Shown here in pieces: positions 1-8,455 of a stretch of DNA of 64,000 nucleotides. The notes below the pieces were generated by a model. The model did not search any database and was not told where the DNA came from. It was given only the letters and a program-made list of their open reading frames with translations. The first letter of the stretch is position 1, and the number at the start of each line of letters is the position of its first letter. The translations under genes and the position numbers were made by a program. The stretch is from contig CAVRSV010000009.1 in assembly GCA_963723965.1 (NCBI GenBank), positions 79,489-143,488 of the forward strand. Reading direction: 5' to 3'. The DNA is from JARRKC01 sp963723965. Its GTDB lineage: Bacteria > Acidobacteriota > UBA6911 > RPQK01 > JAPXNP01.

Positions 1-556
1 CGACGAGGCGCAGCTCCCGCTTCGCTACACGGCCTATACGCCCTGTTTTCGCAGTGAAGCGGGGTCGTACGGCAAGGACACCCGCGGCCTGATTCGCCAG
101 CACCAGTTCAACAAGGTGGAGCTGGTCAAGTTCACCACGCCGGAGACCTCCTACGACGAACTGGAGAAGCTGACAGCGGACGCCGAAGACGTCCTCAAGC
201 GGCTCGAGCTGCCTTATCGGGTGGTCACCCTCTCGTCGGGAGACATGAGCTTCACGTCGGCGAAGACCTACGATATCGAAGTCTGGATCCCCAGCCAGAA
301 CGCCTACCGCGAGATTTCATCCTGCAGCAATTTCGAGGACTTTCAGGCGCGCCGCGCGGAGATCCGCTACAAGCCGACCGAAGGGAAGCGAACCCGACTG
401 GTGCACACGCTGAATGGATCCGGTCTGGCAATCGGACGAACCTGGGTCGCCATCGTCGAGAACTTCCAGCAGAAGGACGGCAGCGTGCTCATTCCCGAGG
501 TGCTCCGACCTTACATGCATGGGCTGGCTAAGATCGAACCGAATGATCAGGTTTAA
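1..556 (+). CDS. serS: Serine--tRNA ligase, C-terminal part (5' end outside window)
   Basis: This is the C-terminal catalytic half of class II seryl-tRNA synthetase, which charges tRNA-Ser in the cytoplasm. The frame is open from base 2. The class II motif 2 region reads PCFRSEAGSYGKDTRGLIRQ, followed by HQFNKVE. Motif 3 is visible near the end as LNGSGLAIGRT. Both are typical of SerRS. The start codon and the N-terminal tRNA-binding coiled coil lie upstream of the window. The stop codon overlaps the start of the GntR gene by 14 bases, so the two are probably co-transcribed. A tRNA-Ser gene lies about 7 kb downstream and is not otherwise linked. Confidence 0.96.
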   Translation, partial: DEAQLPLRYTAYTPCFRSEAGSYGKDTRGLIRQHQFNKVELVKFTTPETSYDELEKLTADAEDVLKRLELPYRVVTLSSGDMSFTSAKTYDIEVWIPSQNAYREISSCSNFEDFQARRAEIRYKPTEGKRTRLVHTLNGSGLAIGRTWVAIVENFQQKDGSVLIPEVLRPYMHGLAKIEPNDQV

Positions 557-1484
557 TCTCGACAAGAACGTCAAGCTGGAGTTCTACGAGCAGATCAAGG
601 GACAGCTGCTGTCGGCGATCTACTGCGGGAAGATCAAGGAGGGGGACCGGCTGCCCTCGATCCGGGAGCTGTCCGAAGCACTGGGGGTCAACTACAAGAC
701 CATACGCCGGATCTACCTCCAGCTGGCCGAAGAGGGCCTCGTCGACCTGGTCAAGGGGAGCGGCGTGTTCCTGCGTCGGCGGGCCGGAGAAGAGACCTAC
801 GAGAACATGCGCCGGCAGGCGATCCTGCGGCTGCTGAAGGAGGTCTCCGAAAAGGCCCACGGTCTGGGCATCTCCAGCGAGGAGTTCGCCCGGGTCTTTC
901 TGAGCTACTCGACCGGGACCAACCTGCGCAAGCTGCGGCTCGCCGTCGTGGACCACGAGGAGGAGGCCTACATCTTCTCCCGCGAACTGCGCATGCGCCT
1001 GGGAGTGGAAGTGGAAGCAGTGGCGCTCGGCCAGGAAGAGGAATCAAGTGGCGCGCTGGAGGCGGCCGAGTACCTGCTGACCACGAGTTATCATCTCGAC
1101 GCTGTCCGGGCACTGGCCCGGCGGCTCGAGAAGGAAGTCATCGAGATCAAGCCCAGCCACCAGATCTACACGGAGGTGCTGGACGCGGCGCGGCATCAGA
1201 ACATCGCCATCGTGATCAAGGACGAAAAGACGATGCATGCCTCCTGGGACATCTTCATGAATCTCTACCACCCGTCGACCTCCAAGAAATTCTGGATTGC
1301 GCCCATCGATCGCGAAGACCTGGTCCAGAAGATCATCGAGGAGGCCGACCTGATCTTCGTCTCGCCCATGTGCTGGGACGAGGTGCGTCGGCGCACTCCG
1401 GCCGACAAAGTGCTGAAGACCTACGAGAACTTCATCTCCGAAAGCACGATCAATCACATCCGGGAGGTTCAGCTCCTGGGCTGA
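543..1484 (+). CDS. GntR-family transcriptional regulator
   Basis: This is a 313-residue DNA-binding regulator. Residues about 10-75 form a GntR winged helix: LEFYEQIKGQLLSAIYCGKI, then GDRLPSIRELSEALGVNYKT, then a wing ending GSGVFLRRR. The C-terminal ~190 residues look like an alpha/beta ligand-binding domain, starting at LRLAVVDHEEEAY. It does not resemble the common UTRA, FadR or aminotransferase effector domains. I chose ATG 543, which gives a normal N-terminus; an upstream in-frame ATG at 414 lies deep inside serS. The gene sits between serS and adenosine deaminase with 24 bases to the latter. Control of the downstream genes is plausible but not shown. Confidence 0.88.
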   Translation: MIRFNLDKNVKLEFYEQIKGQLLSAIYCGKIKEGDRLPSIRELSEALGVNYKTIRRIYLQLAEEGLVDLVKGSGVFLRRRAGEETYENMRRQAILRLLKEVSEKAHGLGISSEEFARVFLSYSTGTNLRKLRLAVVDHEEEAYIFSRELRMRLGVEVEAVALGQEEESSGALEAAEYLLTTSYHLDAVRALARRLEKEVIEIKPSHQIYTEVLDAARHQNIAIVIKDEKTMHASWDIFMNLYHPSTSKKFWIAPIDREDLVQKIIEEADLIFVSPMCWDEVRRRTPADKVLKTYENFISESTINHIREVQLLG

Positions 1485-1508
1485 GTTGCCGGAGACGGTC
1501 GGCGGGAC

Positions 1509-2573
1509 ATGAGCAGCAGACTCGAAGAGCTCATCAGAATCCTTCCCAAGACGGAGCTGCACCTGCACCTCGAGGGATCGGTGACGCCCGAGCTGCTCTC
1601 CGAATTGGCCCGCGAGCAGGGAAGTGAGCTGGCGGGTCTGAGCGTCGAGGAACTCGATCGGCGTGTTTACGCATTCGAGGACTTCTACTCGTTCCTCGAC
1701 TCCTATCGAATCATCTGCACCCATTTGATCCGTCCCGAGGACTATCTGCGCGTGTTTCGCGAAGTCGAAGCCTACCTGGAACGGGACAACATCCGCTATG
1801 CCGAACTGATCTACACGCCCTCGATCCCCTGGAAGTTCGGCCGTGACGGGGAGGAGATCCTCGATGCCCTCGTTGCTGAGGCGGAGCGTCTCGGCCGGGA
1901 GGGCGGCAGTCAGGTCCGCTGGATCCTCGACAGCGTGCGCCAGTTTGGGGTGGAGGCGGCCGAAAAGACGGCAGAGCTGGCCAGAAAGTACGTCGACCGG
2001 GGAGTGGTCGCCGTCGGCCTGGGCGGAGATGAAGCTTCCGTCCCGGCTGCCGAATTTGCCTCGGTGTTCGGATGGGCCCGGGCCCACGGCCTGTTCGTCC
2101 ACATCCATGCCGGCGAGATCGGTCCTCCCAAGGAGATCTGGCAGGCGCTGCAGGTCCTGGGCGCGAACCGCATCGGGCACGGGGTCCAGGCGGCCCGCGA
2201 CCCGGTGCTCATGGAATATCTGCGGGAACACGCCGTGGGGCTCGATGTCTGTCTGACCAGCAACGTCCGCACGCGGGCCTGGCCCATGCTGCCTCAGCAT
2301 CCGCTCCCGCTGCTGTTGAAGCGGGGTGTGCCGGTGAGCCTGGCTACCGACGATCCGGGGCTGTTCAAGACGGGTCTGTGCAGGGAAATCCAGAAGGCCG
2401 TGGAAACCTTCGACCTGGGCGAGGAGGACCTGAGCCGGATTCTCCTGCAGGGCGTTCGATCGTCCTTTCTTCCCCACGACCCGAAGATGCGACTGATGCA
2501 GGAGTTCGGCGACGAGATCCGCGACACCTTGCGCGGCACGGGCACAGGAACCGTCAGCGAGGACCGACCATGA
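1509..2573 (+). CDS. add: Adenosine deaminase
   Basis: A 354-residue cytoplasmic zinc amidohydrolase that converts adenosine to inosine in purine salvage. The metal-binding HxH is seen in KTELHLHLEGS near residues 14-24. Other family motifs follow in order: HIHAGE, NRIGHG, and SLATDDPG near residue 280, which carries the catalytic aspartates. The length matches the family (about 330-360). An adenine or aminodeoxyfutalosine deaminase of the same superfamily cannot be excluded by motifs alone. The stop overlaps the next start (ATGA), which points to translational coupling with the glycosyltransferase. A hypoxanthine phosphoribosyltransferase at 44171 could use the downstream purine base. Confidence 0.88.
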   Translation: MSSRLEELIRILPKTELHLHLEGSVTPELLSELAREQGSELAGLSVEELDRRVYAFEDFYSFLDSYRIICTHLIRPEDYLRVFREVEAYLERDNIRYAELIYTPSIPWKFGRDGEEILDALVAEAERLGREGGSQVRWILDSVRQFGVEAAEKTAELARKYVDRGVVAVGLGGDEASVPAAEFASVFGWARAHGLFVHIHAGEIGPPKEIWQALQVLGANRIGHGVQAARDPVLMEYLREHAVGLDVCLTSNVRTRAWPMLPQHPLPLLLKRGVPVSLATDDPGLFKTGLCREIQKAVETFDLGEEDLSRILLQGVRSSFLPHDPKMRLMQEFGDEIRDTLRGTGTGTVSEDRP

Positions 2574-3514
2574 AACTCGTCATTCAAATCCCCTGTCGGA
2601 ACGAGGCGGAGACGCTTCCCAGGACCGTGGGCGAGCTGCCGCGGGAGATCGAAGGTTTCGATTCGGTGGAGTACCTGGTGGTCGACGACGGAAGCACGGA
2701 CGGCACGGCCGAGGTGGCTGCCCGTTGCGGAGTCCACCACGTCGTGCGCCTGAACGGCCATCGGGGTCTCGCCGAGGCCTTTCGGAGCGGGCTCGAGGCC
2801 GGGCTGCGCAGGGGCGCCGACGTGATCGTCAACACCGACGGAGACAACCAGTACTGTGCCGAGGACATTCCATTGCTGGTGGCGCCGCTGTTGGAGGGAA
2901 CGGCCGACATGGTGGTAGGAGCGCGGCCGATCGAACAGATCCGGCATTTCTCGCTGTCGAAGAAGCTCCTGCAGCGTTTCGGCAGCTGGGCCGTCCGCCT
3001 CGTCTCGAAAACGGGTGTGGCGGATGCCACCAGTGGATTCCGGGCCTTCACCCGGAAGGCGGCGCTGCGGCTGAACGTCTTTTCCAGCTACACCTACACG
3101 CTCGAGACCCTGATCCAGGCCGGTCTGAGCAACATGCGCGTGGTGTCGGTTCCCATCCGAACCAACGAGCCGCTGAGGGAGTCCCGGCTGATCCGGAACA
3201 TCCCCGCCTACATCCAGCGGTCGATTCTCACCATGGTGAGGATCTTCGTGGTGTACAAGCCTCTGCGCTTTTTCGTCGCCGTGGGGGCGACGGTGTTTGG
3301 AGTGGGGCTGGTCATCGGTCTCCGCTTCGTCTACTACTACTTCGCGGGGCTGGGGGAGGGCAAGATCCAGTCCCTGATCCTGGCCGCCGTACTTCTCCTG
3401 ATGGGTTTCCAGCTGGGCATCGCGGGACTGCTCTCCGACCTGATCGCCACCAACCGGAGGATCCTGGAGGAGCTCCAGGTCGAAGCAAGGACCCGACAAC
3501 TTGGGCGAGAGTGA
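2570..3514 (+). CDS. Family 2 glycosyltransferase with C-terminal membrane anchor (DPM1/ArnC type)
   Basis: A 314-residue GT2 enzyme. The N-terminal Rossmann-like domain has CRNEAETLP, the nucleotide-binding VVDDGSTDGT, and a DxD-type metal site in VNTDGDNQY near residues 86-94. Two hydrophobic segments near the C-terminus (about residues 225-285) anchor it in the membrane. This resembles polyprenyl-phosphate mannose/glucose synthases and ArnC-like transferases, which load sugars on undecaprenyl phosphate. The sugar cannot be told from sequence. The start ATG overlaps the add stop, and the methyltransferase downstream overlaps this stop, so it is one transcription unit. Confidence 0.88.
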   Translation: MKLVIQIPCRNEAETLPRTVGELPREIEGFDSVEYLVVDDGSTDGTAEVAARCGVHHVVRLNGHRGLAEAFRSGLEAGLRRGADVIVNTDGDNQYCAEDIPLLVAPLLEGTADMVVGARPIEQIRHFSLSKKLLQRFGSWAVRLVSKTGVADATSGFRAFTRKAALRLNVFSSYTYTLETLIQAGLSNMRVVSVPIRTNEPLRESRLIRNIPAYIQRSILTMVRIFVVYKPLRFFVAVGATVFGVGLVIGLRFVYYYFAGLGEGKIQSLILAAVLLLMGFQLGIAGLLSDLIATNRRILEELQVEARTRQLGRE

Positions 3515-4160
3515 CAGCGTGACAGCAGATTCCCGAACCAGCGCGGCCGGGTCCGTGGTTCTCGGCAACGTCTACAACAAGTACGAAAGCCGCAACCCGA
3601 TCGCGCGGTGGCTGCTGCAGGGCTATCTCCGACATCTGGCCGGGCTGTGCGAGCGCCTCGCACCGGCCTCCGTGTTGGAGGTGGGCTGCGGCGAAGGCTA
3701 CCTGACGCGGACGTTGGGCGACTGGTGGCCGCAGGCCCGGATCGTCGGCATCGATCTCTCCGCGGAGCTCTTCGACCCGTCCCAGGGCGCGACCGGTCGA
3801 ACCCGATTTCTGGCCCAGTCTGCCTACCAGCTTGGCTTTGCCCCGGCTCGCTTCGATCTCGTCGTGGGGGCGGAGGTCCTCGAGCACCTGGACGATCCGG
3901 AGCGCGCACTCGACGAGATCGCCCGCGTCGCCAGGGGTCACGTCATCCTGAGCGTCCCGCGGGAACCGCTGTGGCGCGTACTCAATATGGTCCGCTTCAG
4001 CTACCTGGCCGACTGGGGAAATACCCCCGGCCATCTGCAGCATTGGTCCGCCTCCGCCTTCCTGGAGCTGGTGGCCTCACGCTTCGAGATTCTGGAGGTC
4101 CGGGCCCCCCTCCCCTGGACCATGGTGCTCGCGAAAAAGAAGGCAGCGAGGGGAGAGTAG
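3501..4160 (+). CDS. Class I SAM-dependent methyltransferase
   Basis: A protein of about 219 residues with a Methyltransf_11/25 fold. Motif I is VLEVGCGEGYLTRTLG near residues 57-72. The acidic motif II is IVGIDLS, and post-motif II region VVGAEVLEHLDDPERALDE is typical of small-molecule or quinone methyltransferases. The start is uncertain. TTG 3501 lies inside the preceding gene, while GTG 3519 follows that gene's stop by a few bases; both are in frame. Location next to a membrane glycosyltransferase suggests envelope or glycan modification, but the substrate is unknown. Confidence 0.82.
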   Translation: MGESDSVTADSRTSAAGSVVLGNVYNKYESRNPIARWLLQGYLRHLAGLCERLAPASVLEVGCGEGYLTRTLGDWWPQARIVGIDLSAELFDPSQGATGRTRFLAQSAYQLGFAPARFDLVVGAEVLEHLDDPERALDEIARVARGHVILSVPREPLWRVLNMVRFSYLADWGNTPGHLQHWSASAFLELVASRFEILEVRAPLPWTMVLAKKKAARGE

Positions 4161-4241
4161 CGGCGTGTTCCCATTGATGATATTAAGAGGACGACCCTGC
4201 TGAAAACGAGGGTTGACACCGGATTCTGGGAGATTGAGAAC

Positions 4242-4940
4242 ATGGCATCAAGCGCATCTGCATTCTGGTCGACGGTGGCCAGGAAGATCCTCCTGGCCGT
4301 CACCGGGCTCGGGCTGTCCCTGTTCGTCCTGGGTCACCTGGCCGGCAATCTGCTTCTGTTCGTGAGCTCCGAGGCGTTCAATTCCTACTCCAATCACCTG
4401 ATCAGCCTCGGTCCCCTCCTGGTGGTGATCGAGCTGGGCCTGCTGGCCTTCTTCCTGATCCACATCTTCACGGCGGCCCTGACGACCTGGAAGAACTGGA
4501 GGTCCCGGGGAAAGAGCTATTCCGTCTCCGACAGCCGGGGCGGACCCAGCCGCATGACCATCGCCTCGAAGACGATGATCTGGTCGGGACTGGTGATCCT
4601 GATCTTCCTCGTCGTCCACGTCGTCACCCTGAAATACGGTCCCGGGATCGAACAGGGCTACGTCACCACCATCGACGGAGAGCAGGTCCGGGATCTCTAC
4701 AGGCTGGTCGTCCAGCTCTTCTCCGACCCCCTGTACACGCTCTTCTATGTGGTATCGATGGGGTTTCTGGGACTCCACCTCAGCCATGGAATCTGGAGTG
4801 CCGTCCAGTCGCTCGGCGGTTTCCATCGACGTTTGACTCCGATCATCTACGGTTTCGGATTCGCGGCCGCCCTCGCGTTCGCCGTCGGATTCCTGGTCAT
4901 CCCGGTCTGGTTCTACTTCGGTGGAGGTTCGTTATCATGA
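4242..4940 (+). CDS. sdhC: Succinate dehydrogenase cytochrome b subunit (type B)
   Basis: A 232-residue integral membrane subunit that carries haem b and passes electrons from succinate to quinone. It is the long single-subunit form found with type B enzymes (Bacteroidota, Bacillota, Acidobacteriota), with about five membrane segments. The first contains LAVTGLGLSLFVLGHLAGNL. Conserved histidines occur in GHLAGN, LIHIFTA, VVHVVT and LHLSHG; these are the candidate haem ligands. No separate SdhD is present, consistent with type B. The ATGA overlap with sdhA indicates an sdhCAB operon. The 81-base upstream gap contains TTGACA but no convincing -10 element. Confidence 0.94.
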   Translation: MASSASAFWSTVARKILLAVTGLGLSLFVLGHLAGNLLLFVSSEAFNSYSNHLISLGPLLVVIELGLLAFFLIHIFTAALTTWKNWRSRGKSYSVSDSRGGPSRMTIASKTMIWSGLVILIFLVVHVVTLKYGPGIEQGYVTTIDGEQVRDLYRLVVQLFSDPLYTLFYVVSMGFLGLHLSHGIWSAVQSLGGFHRRLTPIIYGFGFAAALAFAVGFLVIPVWFYFGGGSLS

Positions 4941-6850
4941 AGCTCGATTCCAAAGTCCCCGCGGGCCCCCTGACCCAGAAATGGGACCAGCACAAGGCCC
5001 AGCTGAAACTGGTCAATCCCGCCAACAAACGGAAGTTCGACGTGATCGTCGTCGGAACCGGACTGGCCGGTGCCTCGGCGGCGGCCAGCCTGGCCGAGCT
5101 CGGCTACAACGTCAAGGCCTTCTGCATTCACGACTCGCCCCGGCGGGCCCACAGCATCGCGGCCCAGGGCGGGATCAACGCGGCGAAGAACTATCCCAAC
5201 GACGACGACAGCGTCTGGCGCCTGTTCTTCGACACCATCAAGGGGGGCGACTTCCGCTCCCGGGAGGCCAACGTCTACCGGCTGGCGCAGGTCTCGAACA
5301 ACATCATCGATCAGTGTGTGGCCCAGGGCGTTCCCTTCGCGCGGGAATACGGCGGCTATCTCGCGAATCGATCCTTCGGCGGCGCCCAGGTGTCGCGGAC
5401 TTTCTATGCCCGCGGTCAGACGGGACAGCAACTCCTGCTCGGCGCCTACGGGGCGCTGATGCGGCAGGTGGACCGGGCCAAAGTCCGCCTCTTCCCGCGG
5501 CGCGAGATGCTGGATCTGGTGGTCGTCGACGGCCAGGCCCGCGGCATCGTCTGCAGAAACCTGGTGACCGGGGAGATCGAATCGCACACCGGGCACGCCG
5601 TCGTGCTGGCCACGGGCGGCTATGGAAACGCCTACTATCTTTCGACCAACGCCATGAACTCGAACGTCACGGCGGCCTGGCGCTGCTACCGTCGCGGCGC
5701 GTTGTTCGCGAATCCCTGCTTCACCCAGATCCACCCCACGTGCATTCCGGTCTCCGGGCACTACCAGTCGAAGCTCACCCTCATGAGCGAGAGTCTGCGC
5801 AATGACGGTCGCGTCTGGGTTCCCAAACAGAAGGGAGACAAGCGTCCGTCCAACGAGATCCCCGAGCAGGAGCGGGACTACTATCTGGAACGCCGCTATC
5901 CAAGCTTCGGAAATCTCGTACCGCGCGACGTCGCATCGAGAGCGGCCAAGCATGCCTGCGACGAGGGGCGGGGGGTCGGCGAAACCGGCCTGGCCGTGTT
6001 TCTGGACTTCGCGGATGCCATCAAACGGGAAGGGGTGGCCTACATCAAGGACAAGTACGGCAACCTGTTCGACATGTACGCCCGCATCACCGGGGAGGAC
6101 CCCTATCGGACGCCCATGCGCATCTACCCCGCCGTGCACTACACCATGGGCGGTCTCTGGGTGGACTACAACCTGATGAGCACCATTCCGGGACTGTTCG
6201 TGTTGGGCGAGGCGAACTTCTCGGATCACGGGGCGAACCGGCTGGGCGCGAGTGCCCTCATGCAGGGGCTGGCCGACGGCTACTTCGTCATACCCTACAC
6301 CATCGGGGACTATCTCGGGCAGTCGTCTCTGCCGGCGATCGCCAGCGATGCCGCAGAGTTCAAGCAGATCGTCGAGGAGGTCCGCACGCGGCTGGACAAG
6401 CTGCTCCTGGTTCGGGGCGAGAAGTCACCGCGACAGTTCCACCGGGAACTCGGCGAGGTCATGTGGGACGACGTGGGAATGTCGCGCAACGAGCCGGGCC
6501 TGAAAGACGCCGTAGGTCGAATCCGTGCCCTCCGAGGGGAGTATCGGGAGAACCTCCGCGTCCCGGGCGGCGCCGGCTATCTGAACAAATATCTCGAATT
6601 TGCCGGCCGGGTCGCCGACTTCATGGAACTCGGCGAAGTGATGGCGATCGACGCGTTGCAGCGCGAGGAATCGTGCGGCGCCCATTTTCGGGAGGAATAC
6701 CAGACTGCAGAAGGCGAGGCCAAGCGGCGGGACGACGAGTTCTCGTACGTCGCCGCCTGGGAGTATCAGGGCCCGGACAAACCGCCCCTCCTGCACAAAG
6801 AAACGCTCGAGTTCGAAAACGTGCATCTGGCAACCCGGAGCTACAAGTAG
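4937..6850 (+). CDS. sdhA: Succinate dehydrogenase/fumarate reductase flavoprotein subunit
   Basis: A 637-residue catalytic subunit that oxidises succinate to fumarate, or the reverse, at covalent FAD. The dinucleotide fold VIVVGTGLAGASAA starts near residue 36. The FAD-linking histidine is probably His72 in RRAHSIAAQGGIN. The C-terminal part has the substrate loop YTMGGLWVDYN and the ANRLGASALMQGLADG segment. Length and motifs match the type B (SQR/QFR) group. Direction of catalysis cannot be decided from sequence. It overlaps sdhC by 4 bases and is followed by sdhB after 11 bases. Confidence 0.97.
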   Translation: MKLDSKVPAGPLTQKWDQHKAQLKLVNPANKRKFDVIVVGTGLAGASAAASLAELGYNVKAFCIHDSPRRAHSIAAQGGINAAKNYPNDDDSVWRLFFDTIKGGDFRSREANVYRLAQVSNNIIDQCVAQGVPFAREYGGYLANRSFGGAQVSRTFYARGQTGQQLLLGAYGALMRQVDRAKVRLFPRREMLDLVVVDGQARGIVCRNLVTGEIESHTGHAVVLATGGYGNAYYLSTNAMNSNVTAAWRCYRRGALFANPCFTQIHPTCIPVSGHYQSKLTLMSESLRNDGRVWVPKQKGDKRPSNEIPEQERDYYLERRYPSFGNLVPRDVASRAAKHACDEGRGVGETGLAVFLDFADAIKREGVAYIKDKYGNLFDMYARITGEDPYRTPMRIYPAVHYTMGGLWVDYNLMSTIPGLFVLGEANFSDHGANRLGASALMQGLADGYFVIPYTIGDYLGQSSLPAIASDAAEFKQIVEEVRTRLDKLLLVRGEKSPRQFHRELGEVMWDDVGMSRNEPGLKDAVGRIRALRGEYRENLRVPGGAGYLNKYLEFAGRVADFMELGEVMAIDALQREESCGAHFREEYQTAEGEAKRRDDEFSYVAAWEYQGPDKPPLLHKETLEFENVHLATRSYK

Positions 6851-6861
6851 GGAGAGCAGCG

Positions 6862-7635
6862 ATGGCGAAGAGTATGACCATTCATCTGCGTGTCTGGCGT
6901 CAGGCCGGGCCCGATCAGCCCGGCAAACTCGTTCCGTACAAGGTCGAGCAGGTCTCCTCGGACATGTCCTTCCTCGAGCTCCTCGATCTCCTCAATGAGG
7001 AACTGGTTGCCAAGGGAGAGGAACCGATCGAATTCGACAGCGATTGTCGGGAGGGCATCTGCGGTTCCTGCGGCTCCGTGGTCAACGGCGTCGCTCACGG
7101 GCCGCAGCAGGGTTCTGCCCTGTGCCAGCTCCACATGCGGCATTTCAACGACGGCGACACCATCGTCGTGGAGCCCTGGAGGGCCAAGGCTTTCCCGCTC
7201 GTCCGCGACCTGGTCGTGGACCGCAGCGCTCTCGACCGCATCATCGCCGCCGGCGGTTACGTCTCGGTGAGCACCGGCCAGGCGCCTGAAGCCGGGGCCG
7301 TCGCCGTGGCGCGCAAGAACGCGGAACTGGCCATGGATGCCGCCGCCTGCATCGGATGCGGCGCCTGCGTCGCGGCCTGCCCGAATGCCTCCGCGGCCCT
7401 GTTCACGTCGGCCAAGATCTCCCAGTTCGCACTGCTGCCCCAGGGCCATCCGGAGCGGGAGCGGAGGGTGCTGCGCATGGTGGCGCAGATGGATCTGGAG
7501 GGCTTCGGGAATTGCTCGAACCACGGCGAGTGCGAAGCGGTCTGCCCCAAGGAGATCTCCATCGCCAACATCGCCCGGATGCGGCGCGAGTACATGAAGG
7601 CCCTGCTCAAGGCGGGCTCCGTCGACGCCGCCTGA
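6862..7635 (+). CDS. sdhB: Succinate dehydrogenase/fumarate reductase iron-sulfur subunit
   Basis: A 257-residue electron-transfer subunit. The N-terminal plant-type ferredoxin domain has the [2Fe-2S] ligands in SDCREGICGSCG with a later Cys in ALCQLHM. The C-terminal domain has CIGCGACVAACPN and CSNHGECEAVCPKEI for the [4Fe-4S] and [3Fe-4S] clusters. I chose ATG 6862, which is preceded by GGGAGAGC, and not the in-frame upstream codons inside sdhA. It is the last gene of the sdhCAB operon. Downstream is a degenerate 8-bp repeat and then a tRNA gene. Confidence 0.97.
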   Translation: MAKSMTIHLRVWRQAGPDQPGKLVPYKVEQVSSDMSFLELLDLLNEELVAKGEEPIEFDSDCREGICGSCGSVVNGVAHGPQQGSALCQLHMRHFNDGDTIVVEPWRAKAFPLVRDLVVDRSALDRIIAAGGYVSVSTGQAPEAGAVAVARKNAELAMDAAACIGCGACVAACPNASAALFTSAKISQFALLPQGHPERERRVLRMVAQMDLEGFGNCSNHGECEAVCPKEISIANIARMRREYMKALLKAGSVDAA

Positions 7636-7643
7636 GGGGGGCG

Positions 7644-7701
7644 GGTTCGGGGTTCCGTGGTTTCGCGGTTCCGAGGTTCGCCCTTCGCTGGCGTGTTGCC
7701 C
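7644..7701. repeat. Degenerate GGTTCCGN repeat and a solitary end of the 236-bp element
   Basis: Starting nine bases after the sdhB stop, the units GGTTCCGT, GGTTTCGC, GGTTCCGA and GGTTCG follow in an 8-bp period. At 7690-7701 lies GGCGTGTTGCCC, which matches the terminal inverted repeat of the two 236-bp elements at 44.7 and 45.2 kb. No matching second end is visible nearby. The rest of 7702-7796 holds no gene that I can support. Confidence 0.6.
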
Positions 7702-7796
7702 AATGGTGGTGGCTCCAGTTTGGAGCACACGTTCGCACTTCGCCCTTCCGGTTGCCTGCCGGTCGCCGATTCTGCTAACGTCCTGGGGGTACGCCC

Positions 7797-7886
7797 GGAG
7801 GGGTGGCCGAGTGGTTTAAGGCGGCGGTCTTGAAAACCGCTGTGCGGGCAACCGTACCGTGGGTTCGAATCCCACCCCCTCCGCCA
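7797..7886 (+). tRNA. tRNA-Ser (anticodon TGA)
   Basis: The acceptor stem GGAGGGG (7797-7803) pairs perfectly with CCCCTCC (7876-7882). It is followed by discriminator G and an encoded CCA. The anticodon stem GCGGT/ACCGC encloses the loop CTTGAAA, giving anticodon TGA (7831-7833), which reads UCA and related serine codons. The long variable arm and TTCGAATC T-loop are as expected for a 90-base class II serine tRNA. It is not tRNA-Sec, which would need anticodon TCA. Confidence 0.97.
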
Positions 7887-7887
7887 G

Positions 7888-8178
7888 CTACAGCCAGGGC
7901 TGGAGCTTGCGCATCACGCTGCCGCGGGACTCCTCGAACTTGATCCCGAAGGACATGCGGCCCGTGTTCGAGACCCGTCCATTCAGGACGGTCTCGGTCT
8001 CGCCGGTCTTCAGGATCAGCGAGACCTGGGCCCCCACTTCCGGGATCTCTCCGACGTCGCCCAGGCGGGCGCCGCCCCAGGAGATGTTGAGGAGCCTCGC
8101 CGCGGTTTCCTGAGAGCCGATTCGGTACCGGCAATCCCGCATCTGCGAATGACGACTCAAACCCCGTCTTTCCGGCAT
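7888..8178 (-). CDS. PilZ-domain protein
   Basis: A 96-residue protein consisting almost entirely of a PilZ-like beta-barrel. It has the pattern RYRIGSQETAARLLNISWGG, where the second half resembles the D/NxSxxG motif of c-di-GMP-binding PilZ domains. The N-terminal RxxxR motif is weak (RRGLSRH), so nucleotide binding is uncertain. I chose ATG 8178 because GGAGGT precedes it; a longer in-frame start at 8307 would add a low-complexity tail. It ends one base from the tRNA 3' end on the opposite strand. Its role is unknown; single PilZ proteins often act as c-di-GMP receptors in motility or envelope control. Confidence 0.72.
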   Translation of the reverse strand: MPERRGLSRHSQMRDCRYRIGSQETAARLLNISWGGARLGDVGEIPEVGAQVSLILKTGETETVLNGRVSNTGRMSFGIKFEESRGSVMRKLQPWL

Positions 8179-8353
8179 GGCACCTCCAACACCGACCGCG
8201 GACTTGCGGGCTGCCCCACCGGCGGCTCGCGCGGTTCCGGCTGGAGTCGAATCATACTGCGCCGGGCCCCGCGACGACAACCCGCTCATCCATAACCGTG
8301 GATTCACCGCCCGGACCTCTCCAAAGCTCCGGACCGCACCCCGACCGAGGCCC

Positions 8354-8385
8354 CTCGGAACCCGAAACCAGGAACTCGGAACCCG
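8354..8385. repeat. Heptad repeat array (CTCGGAA type)
   Basis: Four exact 7-bp registers, CTCGGAA, CCCGAAA, CCAGGAA and CTCGGAA, then CCCG. The array is the reverse complement of the GAGTTCC family found at many other sites in the window. It lies in the 277-bp gap between the divergent PilZ and MarC genes, which otherwise shows no gene. Confidence 0.75.
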
Positions 8386-8455
8386 CTGCCTGTCTCCCAG
8401 CTTCCCAAAATCTCAAGTCCACTTCTCCCCGTTTCCATGCGAGAATGCTGATCCC

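Noticed and set aside
1044..2477. Long minus-strand open frame opposite the GntR and add genes
   Set aside because: It is a shadow of two convincingly identified plus-strand genes in GC-rich DNA.
7797..7886. tRNA-Sec, because of the 90-base length and TGA anticodon
   Set aside because: The anticodon TGA reads serine UCA codons. tRNA-Sec needs anticodon TCA and an 8-bp acceptor stem; here it is 7 bp.
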